NCBI GenBank assembly: GCA_000687695.1
Contig: JHWZ01000005.1
Span: 1 to 64,000, forward strand
Direction of reading: 5' to 3'
Source of the DNA: Lachnospiraceae bacterium P6B14
Lineage (GTDB): Bacteria > Bacillota > Clostridia > Lachnospirales > Lachnospiraceae
Length of the DNA stretch: 64,000 nucleotides
The translations under genes and the position numbers were made by a program. Positions 55,617-64,000 of this stretch are shown here, in pieces. The notes under the pieces are model-generated. The model was not told the origin of the DNA. It saw only the letters and a program-made list of their open reading frames with translations, and ran no database searches. Position 1 is the stretch's first letter. Each line of letters starts with the position of its first letter.

Positions 55617-56143
55617 AGGAAATGATCACCGAGCGTATCAGGGAAGATGAAATCCTGAAAAGGATACGTGAGCTGGCTGAAGAGATCAATCGTGATTATG
55701 AGGGCATGAAGCTTCATCTTGCCTGTGTTCTGAAGGGTGGAGTGTATTTTGCCTGTGAGCTGTCAAAGCATTTGACTGTGCCGGTGACTATAGATTTTAT
55801 GAGCCTTTCGAGCTATGGCGACGGGATGACCAGTCAGGGTGTTATCACGCTGAATCAGGATCTGACGCAGAACATAGCCGGGAAGCATGTCCTTTTGGTG
55901 GAGGATATCATCGACAGCGGGAGGACGCTCTTCTATGTGGAAAACATGCTGAAAAAGCGTGAACCTGCTTCGCTTGAGGTGTGCGCGCTGCTTGACAAAA
56001 AGTGTAAGCGTGAAGCGGATGTGTCCATAAAATATGTGGGCTTTGAGATCGAAGATTACTTTGCGGTTGGCTTCGGACTTGACTATGCGCAAAAATACCG
56101 CAATCTCACATACATCGGAGAATTACAGTTTAAGGAGGATTAG
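55613..56143 (+). CDS. hpt: Hypoxanthine(-guanine) phosphoribosyltransferase
   Basis: Purine salvage enzyme of 176 aa. The PRPP-binding motif is HVLLVEDIIDSGRTLFYVEN, with LACVLKGGVYFACELSKHL near the start and YAQKYRNLTYIGEL at the end. In Firmicutes hpt commonly sits between tilS and ftsH, as here; Hpt and TilS can form a regulatory complex at the ftsH promoter in Bacillus. Overlaps tilS by 4 bp and precedes ftsH by 5 bp. Confidence 0.96.
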   Translation: MKEMITERIREDEILKRIRELAEEINRDYEGMKLHLACVLKGGVYFACELSKHLTVPVTIDFMSLSSYGDGMTSQGVITLNQDLTQNIAGKHVLLVEDIIDSGRTLFYVENMLKKREPASLEVCALLDKKCKREADVSIKYVGFEIEDYFAVGFGLDYAQKYRNLTYIGELQFKED

Positions 56144-56148
56144 GTTTC

Positions 56149-57987
56149 ATGAGTTCAAGAGGTTACGGGTTTATGATCCTGGTTATCGCGGTGGTCGCGA
56201 TCCTGGTCGGGACCTCGTTATACAGCAGGGGGGTAGATAAGGAGTCTTATTCGTACTCTCAGTTTCAGGAAGATCTGAAGGAGAAAAGAGTTACAGATGT
56301 ATACGTTCGACAAAACGAGGAGGTTCCGACGGGACGCCTCGTTGTTGTGCGTGAGGGGTTAGGTGAGCAGACTTTGTATGTGCCTGACGTCCAAAAGGCA
56401 CTCGAGGAAGTGAGATCTGCCGGAGTGCAGAGCATCCTGATCGATGATGTGGATCGTACCCCGTGGTATATGCAGCTTTTGCCGTATCTGTTCGGCTTTA
56501 TCATGATACTGCTTCTGTTCAGCATGCTCTCAGGTCAGGGCGCTGCAGGTGGCGGTGGCGGCGGTTCCATGATGAACTTCGGAAAGAGCCGCGCAAAGAT
56601 GTTCTCTCCGGAGGACAAAAAGAAAAAGACCTTCGCGGATGTGGCAGGTCTGTACGAAGAAAAGGAGCAGCTCGGCGAGGTCGTGGATTTCCTTGCAGCT
56701 CCTGACAAATATACGAAGCTCGGAGCCAGGATACCGAAGGGCATCATCCTCGTAGGACCTCCGGGAACAGGTAAGACGCTCCTTGCCAAGAGTGTGGCGG
56801 GAGAGGCCGGCGTGCCATTTTTCAGTATCTCGGGTTCTGATTTCGTGGAGATGTTCGTCGGTGTCGGTGCATCCCGAGTGAGAGACCTTTTTGAGTCGGC
56901 GAAGAAAAATGCGCCGTGTATCGTGTTTATCGACGAGATCGACGCGGTGGCAAGACGTCGTGGATCAGGTCTCGGCGGTGGTCATGACGAGCGTGAGCAG
57001 ACGCTCAACCAGATGCTTGTGGAGATGGACGGTTTCGGCGAGAACGAGGGTATCATCGTGATGGCTGCCACAAACCGTGTTGACATACTTGACCCGGCGA
57101 TCCTCAGACCGGGACGTTTTGACAGACGTATCTACGTGGGAGTGCCTGATGTCAGAGGGCGTGAGGAGATCCTGCGTGTACATGCGAAAAATAAACCGCT
57201 TGCCGACAACGTTGATCTCGACGAGATCGCGCGTACAACGGCAGGCTTTACGGGAGCTGATCTTGAGAACCTGATGAACGAGTCTGCTATCAGTGCGGCG
57301 CGTGATGAGAGAGCGTTCATCACGGATGAAGATATAAAGAAGTCCTTTATCAAGGTCGGTATCGGAACAGAGAAAAAGAGTCGTATCATTTCCGACAAGG
57401 ACAAAAGGATCACGGCTTTCCACGAGGCAGGACATGCCATATTGTTCCATGTGCTTCCTGATGTCGGGCCGGTATACGCGGTTTCCGTTATCCCGACAGG
57501 ACAGGGCGCGGGCGGATATACGATGCCGCTTCCCGAGAAGGATGAGATGTATATGACCAAGGGGCGTATGCTCCAGAACATAACAGTATCTTTGGGCGGA
57601 CGTATCGCCGAGAGTCTCGTATTCGATGATGTGACTACGGGCGCGTCCATGGATATTCATCAGGCGACTGAGGCTGCCAGAGATATGGTGACGAAGTACG
57701 GATTCTCTGACGAGCTGGGTATGATAAACTACCAGACATCCGGTGACGAGGTGTTCCTCGGCCGCGATATCGCGCATACCAAGAACTTCAGTGAGGGCAC
57801 ATCGGAGATCATTGACCGTGAGGTTAAGCGTATCATCGACAGCTGTTATGAGAAGGCAACACGTATTCTGCGTGAAAACTTCGAGCTTCTCCACACTATC
57901 GCCGAGAGGTTGATAGAGAAGGAGCGTATAGGGAAAGACGAGTTTGAGTCTTTGTTTGAGGATGCTGAGCCTGTAACTGCAGACTGA
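56149..57987 (+). CDS. ftsH: ATP-dependent zinc metalloprotease FtsH
   Basis: A 612-aa membrane-anchored AAA protease. Two membrane segments flank a small external domain ([40 protein letters not shown]). AAA: Walker [21 protein letters not shown], Walker [19 protein letters not shown], second region of homology [20 protein letters not shown]. The protease zinc site is [10 protein letters not shown], with a later D in [17 protein letters not shown]. It removes damaged or regulatory membrane proteins. Ribosome site AAGGAGG; last gene of the division/tRNA/purine cluster. Confidence 0.97.
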   Translation: MSSRGYGFMILVIAVVAILVGTSLYSRGVDKESYSYSQFQEDLKEKRVTDVYVRQNEEVPTGRLVVVREGLGEQTLYVPDVQKALEEVRSAGVQSILIDDVDRTPWYMQLLPYLFGFIMILLLFSMLSGQGAAGGGGGGSMMNFGKSRAKMFSPEDKKKKTFADVAGLYEEKEQLGEVVDFLAAPDKYTKLGARIPKGIILVGPPGTGKTLLAKSVAGEAGVPFFSISGSDFVEMFVGVGASRVRDLFESAKKNAPCIVFIDEIDAVARRRGSGLGGGHDEREQTLNQMLVEMDGFGENEGIIVMAATNRVDILDPAILRPGRFDRRIYVGVPDVRGREEILRVHAKNKPLADNVDLDEIARTTAGFTGADLENLMNESAISAARDERAFITDEDIKKSFIKVGIGTEKKSRIISDKDKRITAFHEAGHAILFHVLPDVGPVYAVSVIPTGQGAGGYTMPLPEKDEMYMTKGRMLQNITVSLGGRIAESLVFDDVTTGASMDIHQATEAARDMVTKYGFSDELGMINYQTSGDEVFLGRDIAHTKNFSEGTSEIIDREVKRIIDSCYEKATRILRENFELLHTIAERLIEKERIGKDEFESLFEDAEPVTAD

Positions 57988-58008
57988 TGCAGACAGGCGG
58001 GAGGATAT

Positions 58009-60183
58009 ATGTACGAAAGATATCAAATGCCTTTTACCATGAAGAATGACAAGGCAGAAGATAAAAACGAACATATAGATGGATCTCAGGCAGGTGTGCC
58101 GGAGGCGCGCTTGGAGACCCCGAAAAAGGATGATACTCCTATCAACCGGCTTGCTATTTTTTCGGATAATACGGCGCTTTTCCAGACACCTGACGAGCCG
58201 GAGCCTTTTTCTACGGTCAGGATACGTGTGAGAGTAGGACGCGATGATGTCGACGAGGTGATCCTGGTCGCGGATGGTGTTAACTATCCCATGAAAAAAG
58301 CCCCGGAGATGACTACATCCCGCTTTGATTTTTACGAGACATCACTTCCTTTGGAAGACAGGATGGTCACGTATTTTTTCAAGATAAACAAGGGCACACA
58401 GACTGTATATTTTAACAGGCGCGGAGATGTGGACGGGATCGATCCGTATTTCAACTTTTCGATATTCCCGGGATTCCATATACCGAAATGGGCCAAGGGT
58501 GCCGTTATGTATCAGATATTTGTCGATCGTTTCTCGAACGGTGACAAGGATAACGATGTCGTCGACAACGAGTACACCTACATCGGCGAGCACGTGCATC
58601 ACGTCGACAACTGGAGGGAGTACCCGGCATCCATGGATGTCCGCAATTTCTACGGCGGTGATCTGGCAGGCGTACTGAAGCGCCTTGACTATCTGCAGGA
58701 TCTCGGTGTTGAGGTGCTGTATTTAAATCCGATATTCGTTTCGCCGTCGAACCACAAATACGACACGCAGGATTATGATTATATAGATCCGCATTTTACC
58801 GTGATCACCAGAGACGGTGGAGAGCCGCTCGCGGATGATGATAATAATAACGCGCACGCGTCGAAGTACATCCAGCGTGTGGCTGATTTCGGAAATCTTG
58901 AGGCGTCAAACGCCTATTTCGCGCGCTTTATGGATGAGGTTCATAAACGCGGTATGAAGGTTATCCTTGATGGAGTTTTCAACCACTGCGGGTCATTCAA
59001 TAAATGGCTTGACAGGGAAAAGATATATTACAAGGCCGGCGGATATGAGCCGGGTGCATATGAGACTGAAAAAAGTGCGTATCACACATTTTTTAAGTTC
59101 CATGATGGCGGTGAGTGGCCGAACAATAATTATTATGATGCATGGTGGGGAAACGATACGCTTCCCAAGTTGAATTACGAAGGGTCGACGAAGCTGTATC
59201 AGTATATCCTCAGAGTTGCGACCAAGTGGGTTTCGCCGCCGTATAATGTTGACGGGTGGCGTCTCGATGTGGCAGCGGATCTCGGACACTCGCAGGAGTT
59301 CAACCACAAATTCTGGAAGGACTTCAGAAAGGCTGTAAAAACAGCAAATCCTGATGCGATAATACTCGCGGAGCATTATGGTGATCCTTCGGGGTGGCTT
59401 GATGGATCGCAGTGGGATACCGTGATGAACTATGACGCTTTTATGGAGCCTGTCACATGGTTCCTTACCGGTATGGACAAGCATTCCGATGTGTCAAAGC
59501 CGGAGCTCAGAGGAAATCAGGATGCGTTCTTCGCTGCGATGACAAACAACTGTGCGAGGTTGCCTTTGCATTCTCTGCAGGCGGCTATGAACGAGTTGTC
59601 AAATCACGATCATTCGAGGTTTATGACAAGGACAAACTTCACTGTGGGACGAACTGCTTTTTCCGGACCGATGATGGCAGAACAGGGAATCCATCCTGAG
59701 ATATTCAGGCAGGCAGTGATATTACAGATGGGTTGGGGCGGAGCACCTACCATCTACTATGGTGATGAGGCAGGACTCTGCGGATGGACCGATCCCGATA
59801 GCAGAAGGACTTATCCGTGGCATCACGAGGATACCGATCTGATACGCTTCTGCAAGGAGGCAATACGTATCCATCGAGACTATCAGATGTTTAAAACAGG
59901 ATCTCTGATCTACCTATACAGCGAACCCGGAGTGATTGGCTTCGGAAGGACAGACGGAAGAGAAAGTGCGATAATCATGGTTCAGGTCGAGGGCTCTGAC
60001 CGTGATATAGAGATAGATGCATGGAGACTGGGTCTGGAGGATGGAACAAACATCGTTCGCATGATCTACACTGACTCAGGCGGGTATACGCTGCAGACAG
60101 AAACACAGAGAGTTACGGATGGCCATGTGAAGATACATTTGGGTCACAACTCGGCTGTTATATGGAAGAGTATAGATTACTGA
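58009..60183 (+). CDS. Glycoside hydrolase family 13 (neopullulanase/cyclomaltodextrinase-like)
   Basis: A 724-aa intracellular alpha-glucan hydrolase; no signal peptide. Residues about 50-165 form an N-terminal beta domain (TVRIRVRVGRDDVDEVILVA) as in neopullulanases. The (beta/alpha)8 barrel carries YQIFVDRFSNGDKDN, FNHCG, the nucleophile D in VDGWRLDVAADLGHS, the acid E in IILAEHYGDP and the transition-state D in ELSNHDHSR. It probably breaks imported maltodextrins or cyclodextrins. GGGAGG ribosome site; 21 bp after ftsH but with no functional tie to it. Confidence 0.93.
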   Translation: MYERYQMPFTMKNDKAEDKNEHIDGSQAGVPEARLETPKKDDTPINRLAIFSDNTALFQTPDEPEPFSTVRIRVRVGRDDVDEVILVADGVNYPMKKAPEMTTSRFDFYETSLPLEDRMVTYFFKINKGTQTVYFNRRGDVDGIDPYFNFSIFPGFHIPKWAKGAVMYQIFVDRFSNGDKDNDVVDNEYTYIGEHVHHVDNWREYPASMDVRNFYGGDLAGVLKRLDYLQDLGVEVLYLNPIFVSPSNHKYDTQDYDYIDPHFTVITRDGGEPLADDDNNNAHASKYIQRVADFGNLEASNAYFARFMDEVHKRGMKVILDGVFNHCGSFNKWLDREKIYYKAGGYEPGAYETEKSAYHTFFKFHDGGEWPNNNYYDAWWGNDTLPKLNYEGSTKLYQYILRVATKWVSPPYNVDGWRLDVAADLGHSQEFNHKFWKDFRKAVKTANPDAIILAEHYGDPSGWLDGSQWDTVMNYDAFMEPVTWFLTGMDKHSDVSKPELRGNQDAFFAAMTNNCARLPLHSLQAAMNELSNHDHSRFMTRTNFTVGRTAFSGPMMAEQGIHPEIFRQAVILQMGWGGAPTIYYGDEAGLCGWTDPDSRRTYPWHHEDTDLIRFCKEAIRIHRDYQMFKTGSLIYLYSEPGVIGFGRTDGRESAIIMVQVEGSDRDIEIDAWRLGLEDGTNIVRMIYTDSGGYTLQTETQRVTDGHVKIHLGHNSAVIWKSIDY

Positions 60184-60280
60184 CATGTGGAGGTATAAAC
60201 TACCGGCATGTGAAAGGGTATAAACTGTTGATGAGCAGTGCTTGGTATTTTTCAGAATATAGAAGTAAAGGAGAATAGAG

Positions 60281-61567
60281 ATGAAAGCTTATACCGAAAT
60301 GGACAAAGAGGAGCTCAGAAGCGAGCTGGCCGCCTTGAAAATGGAGTTTGAGACCTATGAGAGGATGGATCTGCATCTGGACATGAGCCGTGGAAAGCCG
60401 TGCCGTGAGCAGCTGGATCTGTCTATGGGAATGATGGATGTTTTGAACTCGGAAGTGGATTTGAGCTGTGATGATGGTACGGACTGCCGTAACTACGGAG
60501 TGCTCGATGGTATCGCCGAGGCGAAGCAGCTGATCGGTGATATGATGGAGAACAATCCTGACAATATTATCATCTACGGAAACTCCTCACTTAACGTTAT
60601 GTATGACACCGTGTCACGTGCCATGACTCATGGTATCATGGGAAATACCCCATGGTGCAAGCTTGACAAGGTGAAGTTTTTGTGCCCTTCACCGGGTTAT
60701 GACAGACATTTCGCGATCACTGAGTATTTTGGTATAGAGATGATCCCGGTTCCGATGACTGAGAACGGACCGGATATGGATATTGTCGAGGAACTGGTTT
60801 CAAAGGATGAAGCGATCAAGGGTATCTGGTGTGTGCCGAAGTACTCAAATCCGCAGGGATATTCGTACTCTGACGAGACGGTTTACCGTTTTGCCCACCT
60901 GAAGCCAAAAGCACCGGATTTTCGTATCTTCTGGGATAATGCATATGGTATTCACCATCTGTATGATCACGACCAGGATTACATTCCGGAGATCCTCATG
61001 GAGTGTAAAAAGGCCGGCAACCCGGATATGGTTTATAAGTTCGCGTCAACGTCAAAGATCACCTTCCCGGGAAGTGGTATCGCGTCACTCGCAACATCGC
61101 TTAACAACCTTGAGGATATAAAGAAGCAGTTAAAGAATCAGACTATCGGTCATGACAAGGTTAACCAGTTGCGTCACGTGAGATTCTTCGGAGATATCGC
61201 GGGCATGGTCGCTCATATGAGAAAGCATGCATCTGTGATCAGACCGAAGTTTGAGGCCGTAGAGAGTATTTTTGAAAAGAATCTGGCAGGACTCGGCATC
61301 GGTGAGTGGACTCATCCGATGGGAGGCTATTTCATCAGCTTTGAGACTATGGAGGGTTGTGCAAAGAAGACGGTTCACCTGGCTATGAAGGCCGGCGTGA
61401 AGATGACTGAGGCAGGCGCGACATGGCCGTATCATGATGACCCGAAGGATTCGAATATTCGTGTGGCACCGACATATCCGCCTCTGGAGGATCTGAAGGT
61501 GGCAGCGGAGCTGTTCACGCTCTGTGTAAGGATCGTCAGTGTGGAGAAGCTGCTGGGGATCGAGTAG
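60281..61567 (+). CDS. PLP-dependent aminotransferase (aspartate aminotransferase-like, class I)
   Basis: A 428-aa aminotransferase of the larger, MocR-independent group related to aspartate aminotransferases. HLDMSRGKPCREQLDLSMGM at the start, YGNSSLNVMYDTVSRAM near the cofactor, WCVPKYSNPQGYSYSDE (N-P-x-G), FWDNAYGIHHL, and the PLP lysine in KFASTSKITFPGSGIAS. The last part includes NIRVAPTYPPLEDL with the substrate-carboxylate Arg. Specificity cannot be fixed. GGAG ribosome site; monocistronic, closed by a terminator at 61678. Confidence 0.9.
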   Translation: MKAYTEMDKEELRSELAALKMEFETYERMDLHLDMSRGKPCREQLDLSMGMMDVLNSEVDLSCDDGTDCRNYGVLDGIAEAKQLIGDMMENNPDNIIIYGNSSLNVMYDTVSRAMTHGIMGNTPWCKLDKVKFLCPSPGYDRHFAITEYFGIEMIPVPMTENGPDMDIVEELVSKDEAIKGIWCVPKYSNPQGYSYSDETVYRFAHLKPKAPDFRIFWDNAYGIHHLYDHDQDYIPEILMECKKAGNPDMVYKFASTSKITFPGSGIASLATSLNNLEDIKKQLKNQTIGHDKVNQLRHVRFFGDIAGMVAHMRKHASVIRPKFEAVESIFEKNLAGLGIGEWTHPMGGYFISFETMEGCAKKTVHLAMKAGVKMTEAGATWPYHDDPKDSNIRVAPTYPPLEDLKVAAELFTLCVRIVSVEKLLGIE

Positions 61568-61677
61568 TAGAGAGTGAGTAGTTGTGCTCTATGCTCTACA
61601 GAGAGTATGTAGCTGTGCTCTATAGAGAGTTAGTAATTGTTTGCGTTAGAAAGTGATTAATTGTGTTCTTTAGAAAG

Positions 61678-61706
61678 AAGGCCCGCCGTCAGGCGGGCCT
61701 TTGTTA
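61678..61706 (+). terminator. Terminator after the aminotransferase gene
   Basis: Perfect stem AAGGCCCGCC / GGCGGGCCTT, loop GTCA, then TGTT. The 110 bp between the stop codon and this hairpin contain degenerate repeats of GAGAGTNNGTAGTTGTGCTC. Confidence 0.85.
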
Positions 61707-61733
61707 TGCAGCTGCGGAGGTCCGGGATGAGGT

Positions 61734-62190
61734 GGAAGCAGAGGCCGTTCCGACTAAATGAGCAAAAATCACAGAAAAGTCGGAACAATCGTCGCTTCCG
61801 GCCTGCGCCTGATGTGATGGAAGCAGAGGCTGTTCCGACTAAATGAGCAAAAATCACAGAAAAGTCGGAACGATCGCCGCTTCCGGCCTGCACCTGATGA
61901 GATGGAAGCAGAGGCTATTCCGACTAAACAAGCAGAAAAACTAAAAAAGTCGGAACGACCTCTGCTTCCAGGCATCCTGCCCAACAGGGCAGGGAGAAAC
62001 TATTCCGACTAAACAAGCAGAAAAACCAAAAAAGTCGGAACGACCTCTGCTTCCAGGCCTCCTGCCCGACAGGGCAGGGAGAAACTATTCCGACTAAACA
62101 AGCAGAAAAACTAAAAAAGTCGGAACGACCTCTGCTTCCAGGCCTCCTGCCCGACAGGGCAGGGAGAAACTATTCTGACTAAACGAGTAA
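61734..62190. repeat. 85-bp tandem array of hairpin units
   Basis: Five full units and part of a sixth repeat at an exact spacing of 85 bp. Each contains the stem TTCCGACT...AGTCGGAA around an A-rich loop and an outer GGAAGCAGAG...CTTCC pairing. Units 1-2 resemble each other and units 3-6 form a second subtype with CCTGCC...GGGCAGG between stems. No reading frame persists. Function unknown; it could be a transcript of repeated hairpins, a protein-binding array, or slippage-amplified DNA. Confidence 0.92.
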
Positions 62191-62223
62191 AAAAACTAAA
62201 AATTCCGCCTAAATGAAACAAAT

Positions 62224-62258
62224 AACCCCGGCAGCCTAGTGTCATAGCTGCCGGGGTT
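62224..62258. terminator. Terminator-like hairpin closing the 85-bp array
   Basis: Stem AACCCCGGCAGC / GCTGCCGGGGTT with an 11-nt loop; no good T-run on the plus strand. It lies just past the last repeat unit. Confidence 0.6.
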
Positions 62259-62381
62259 GGAGAGGTGGAGAAATAAGCGTATTGACATAATTATTATCGC
62301 ATATCTTACACCTTATAAAATGTATTCTATCAGAGTTTGTCCTTGATTTGTTATGCCACAAGCATAATTAAAAACATTTTA

Positions 62382-62410
62382 TTGACATCGATTTTTTTAT
62401 AAAGTATCCT
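62382..62410 (+). promoter_or_regulatory. Possible orphan promoter
   Basis: TTGACA, 17-bp spacer, TATCCT in a 370-bp non-coding stretch before the lipoprotein gene. No gene starts downstream before the next promoter at 62550, so it may give a small RNA or a long leader. Confidence 0.4.
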
Positions 62411-62549
62411 ATAGTTATCGGATATTACGATTCTGTGTGTGAAATAAACAACGAGGTGCGCGCGAAACATATAAGTATAAAAATAAAAATGGCAAGCGCG
62501 TGAGTGATACACATGTGACTGTCGGGTGGGGCTGATCCACGAGAGCCAC

Positions 62550-62578
62550 TTGCTATTTTCCCTTTTGTGGAGTATAAT
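62550..62578 (+). promoter_or_regulatory. Promoter of the cystatin-like lipoprotein gene
   Basis: TTGCTA, 17-bp spacer, TATAAT, 47 bp before the start codon. Confidence 0.65.
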
Positions 62579-62625
62579 CTTCCCGTAAGGACAGTGTAAA
62601 TCGAAACAAAATTGGGAGGAAGAAT

Positions 62626-63033
62626 ATGAGAACAAAAAAAGTCATAGCATGCACATGCTTAGCGGCAGCACTTGTTTTCGGACTTGCAGGATGCGGCGAT
62701 AAAGAGCCTTCAGCGAATACTTCATCAGGCAACGAAGAAAGTGAACAGTTAAGTGGCGGCTGGTCTGACTCGAGCTCGACTGAGCTGACCGGAGAACAGG
62801 AGGAAGTATTTAAAAAGGCGCTGGAGACGTCCGGTGGTGACTATACTCCCATCGCATATCTCGCGAGCCAGGTTGTAGCCGGTACAAATCATTCATTCCT
62901 TTGTAAGTCGGGAGATGATCAGTTTTTTGTCATTAAAGTTTACGAGGATCTACAGGGGCACTGCGAGATCACCGAAGTTGATGATGCAGACATGAATAAA
63001 TACGGCGACCTGATAAGAAGCGCCTCAGAATGA
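62626..63033 (+). CDS. Lipoprotein with cystatin-like motif
   Basis: A 135-aa lipoprotein: MRTKKVIACTCLAAALVFGL, then lipobox AGC at Cys23, followed by a Ser/Glu-rich linker. Residues about 65-130 contain YLASQVVAGTNHSFLCKSGD, then DQFFVIKVYEDLQGHCEI. The Q-V-V-A-G-T-N string is the hallmark first hairpin of cystatins (Q-x-V-x-G), which insert it into the active site of papain-type proteases. The same domain is in the secreted protein at 30692-31390. A true inhibitor role is inferred from motif similarity only. GGGAGGAAG ribosome site. Confidence 0.75.
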   Translation: MRTKKVIACTCLAAALVFGLAGCGDKEPSANTSSGNEESEQLSGGWSDSSSTELTGEQEEVFKKALETSGGDYTPIAYLASQVVAGTNHSFLCKSGDDQFFVIKVYEDLQGHCEITEVDDADMNKYGDLIRSASE

Positions 63034-63123
63034 AACTGGATACGCACGGGGAAAAGACGTTGGGGTGAGTCGTTGGGACTTGAATCAAAACAGTTTGTGA
63101 TTTATTTATAGGAGGTATGAACT

Positions 63124-64000
63124 GTGGATATTGATTATTTGTTGTTACTTCAGGGGCTTCGAGAGGCCACCGGCGGAATATTTGATGAGCTGTTTAATGC
63201 CATATCAAAGTTTGCCGTGGATATCCTTCCGTTTTTGCCATTCGTTGTTTTTTGGTGTGTGGATAAAAAATGGGGATATCGTTTCATCACGACTTTGTTT
63301 ACGGGTGAGGTGATAAATGGCGTAGTAAAGCTGACCGTGTGTGCGTACCGTCCCTGGATCAGATCGGATCTGATAGAACCCGCGGGCGACTCGAAGGTAG
63401 CTGCTACCGGGTACTCTTTCCCGAGCGGTCACACGATGTGTGCGACAACGATGTACGGCACGACCGCCGTGTGGCAGTGGAAAAGGAGGCGGGCCATCGC
63501 CATATTCTGTATCGTGATGATCGCCCTGACAGGGTTTTCGAGAAACTTCTTAGGTGTCCATACGCCGCAGGATGTGCTCGTGGGTATGGGCGAGTCGATA
63601 CTTATCGTATTGATAGTTGGATTTGTAGCCAAAAAGGTTGAAGGAAACGACAAGGCACTCGATATACTTACGCTTATCGGTATATTTTTCATAATAGCAG
63701 TTATATTATACGTTATGTTCAAGCCGTATCCGATGGACTATGTAAATGGCGAACTGCTCGTAGATCCGTTAAAGATGCAGAAAGACTGCTTCGGTGGTTG
63801 CGGTGGTGTCTTTGGTCTTTTGGTCGGAAGCTATATTGAGAGACATTTCCTGCATTATGAAATGCCGAAGGGAGCACCGAATCTCGCATTACTTTCATGC
63901 GTGGGTCTCGGGATCCTGATCGCTTGGGATCAGTGGTTCGCAGGTGCGACAGTCAAACTTCTTCTCGGCAGCAACTGGGGTACATACGTTACAAAATGCT
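63124..64000 (+). CDS. PAP2-family membrane phosphatase (3' end beyond the window)
   Basis: Partial, at least 292 aa. It starts with GTG eight bases after GGAGG; an ATG seven bases earlier is out of frame and stops at once. The three acid-phosphatase motifs are visible: KLTVCAYRPW (K-x6-R-P), FPSGHT (P-S-G-H) and SRNFLGVHTPQD (S-R-x5-H). Several membrane helices follow (ALDILTLIGIFFIIAVILYV). It probably removes phosphate from lipid substrates such as undecaprenyl diphosphate or phosphatidate at the outer membrane face. The C-terminus runs out of the window. Confidence 0.87.
   Translation, partial: MDIDYLLLLQGLREATGGIFDELFNAISKFAVDILPFLPFVVFWCVDKKWGYRFITTLFTGEVINGVVKLTVCAYRPWIRSDLIEPAGDSKVAATGYSFPSGHTMCATTMYGTTAVWQWKRRRAIAIFCIVMIALTGFSRNFLGVHTPQDVLVGMGESILIVLIVGFVAKKVEGNDKALDILTLIGIFFIIAVILYVMFKPYPMDYVNGELLVDPLKMQKDCFGGCGGVFGLLVGSYIERHFLHYEMPKGAPNLALLSCVGLGILIAWDQWFAGATVKLLLGSNWGTYVTKC

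Noticed and set aside
56965-58074. Long open frame opposite ftsH
   Set aside because: Antisense shadow of a highly biased gene; the plus-strand FtsH is unmistakable.
61661-61846. Short open frames through the 85-bp repeats on both strands
   Set aside because: They arise from the repeat itself, change frame between units (85 is not a multiple of 3) and lack ribosome sites.
61734-62190. CRISPR-like regular spacing
   Set aside because: The whole 85-bp unit is repeated, with no unique spacers between short repeats, and no cas genes are present.

Overview
The window looks like chromosomal DNA from a Gram-positive clostridium, most likely Lachnospiraceae. The evidence is a DUF4317 gene, Clostridia-style small secreted proteins, consensus sigma-A promoters with GGAGG ribosome sites, a Firmicute LexA box, and a conserved hup / rqcP (yabO) / divIC / tilS / hpt / ftsH block. 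Species cannot be read from the sequence.

Layout. 1-1.5 kb: an IS30-family insertion sequence with recognisable ends. 1.7-4.1 kb: a three-gene operon (Sel1-repeat protein, J-domain protein, HIRAN-domain protein). 4.2-5.7 kb: two copies of a large imperfect palindromic element flanking a secreted SH3-like protein gene. 5.8-12.2 kb: an AT-rich defence island with an AIPR abortive-infection protein, a Vsr endonuclease, an MspI-like restriction enzyme, a convergent C5-cytosine methyltransferase with its own XRE regulator, and a PUA-like/HNH nuclease.

12.2-30.6 kb: the most unusual part. It is a long one-direction array of small accessory genes (NERD nuclease, Nudix, Dabb, FtsK-like ATPase, zinc ribbons, metallo-beta-lactamase fold, GNATs, DUF1016 nuclease, ThpR, metallophosphatase, DUF1810, C_GCAxxG family, NifX-like, flavodoxin and others). 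These are interspersed with broken, duplicated and fused gene pieces. The 3' end of a DUF1810 gene occurs five times, and in four of them it carries the ribosome-binding site of the next, differing gene. Two copies of an Rpn-type PD-(D/E)XK nuclease gene sit in the array, each with its own promoter and terminators and a strong internal Shine-Dalgarno/ATG. That internal start would make a short C-terminal protein, as in the known Rpn toxin / intragenic antitoxin arrangement. One copy is frameshifted upstream of the internal start. The array looks like a site of repeated ectopic recombination; whether Rpn proteins drive it is a hypothesis.

30.7-64 kb: mostly ordinary core genome: DUF4317, cysK, hslO, a diguanylate cyclase, a LexA-box gene, secreted proteins, an M13 peptidase, a ClC channel, mntP, prmA, tRNA-Cys, degV, the gdpP-rplI-dnaB operon, an acyltransferase/acyl-CoA ligase pair, purC, hup, rqcP, divIC, tilS-hpt-ftsH, a GH13 amylase-type enzyme, an aminotransferase, a lipoprotein and a truncated PAP2 phosphatase. 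Several intergenic spaces here hold large palindromes or tandem repeats: 25-bp units after tRNA-Cys, a 158-bp palindrome before purC, nested palindromes after hup, and an exact 85-bp period array after the aminotransferase. Two secreted proteins (30.7 and 62.6 kb) share a domain with a cystatin-like Q-x-V-x-G motif.
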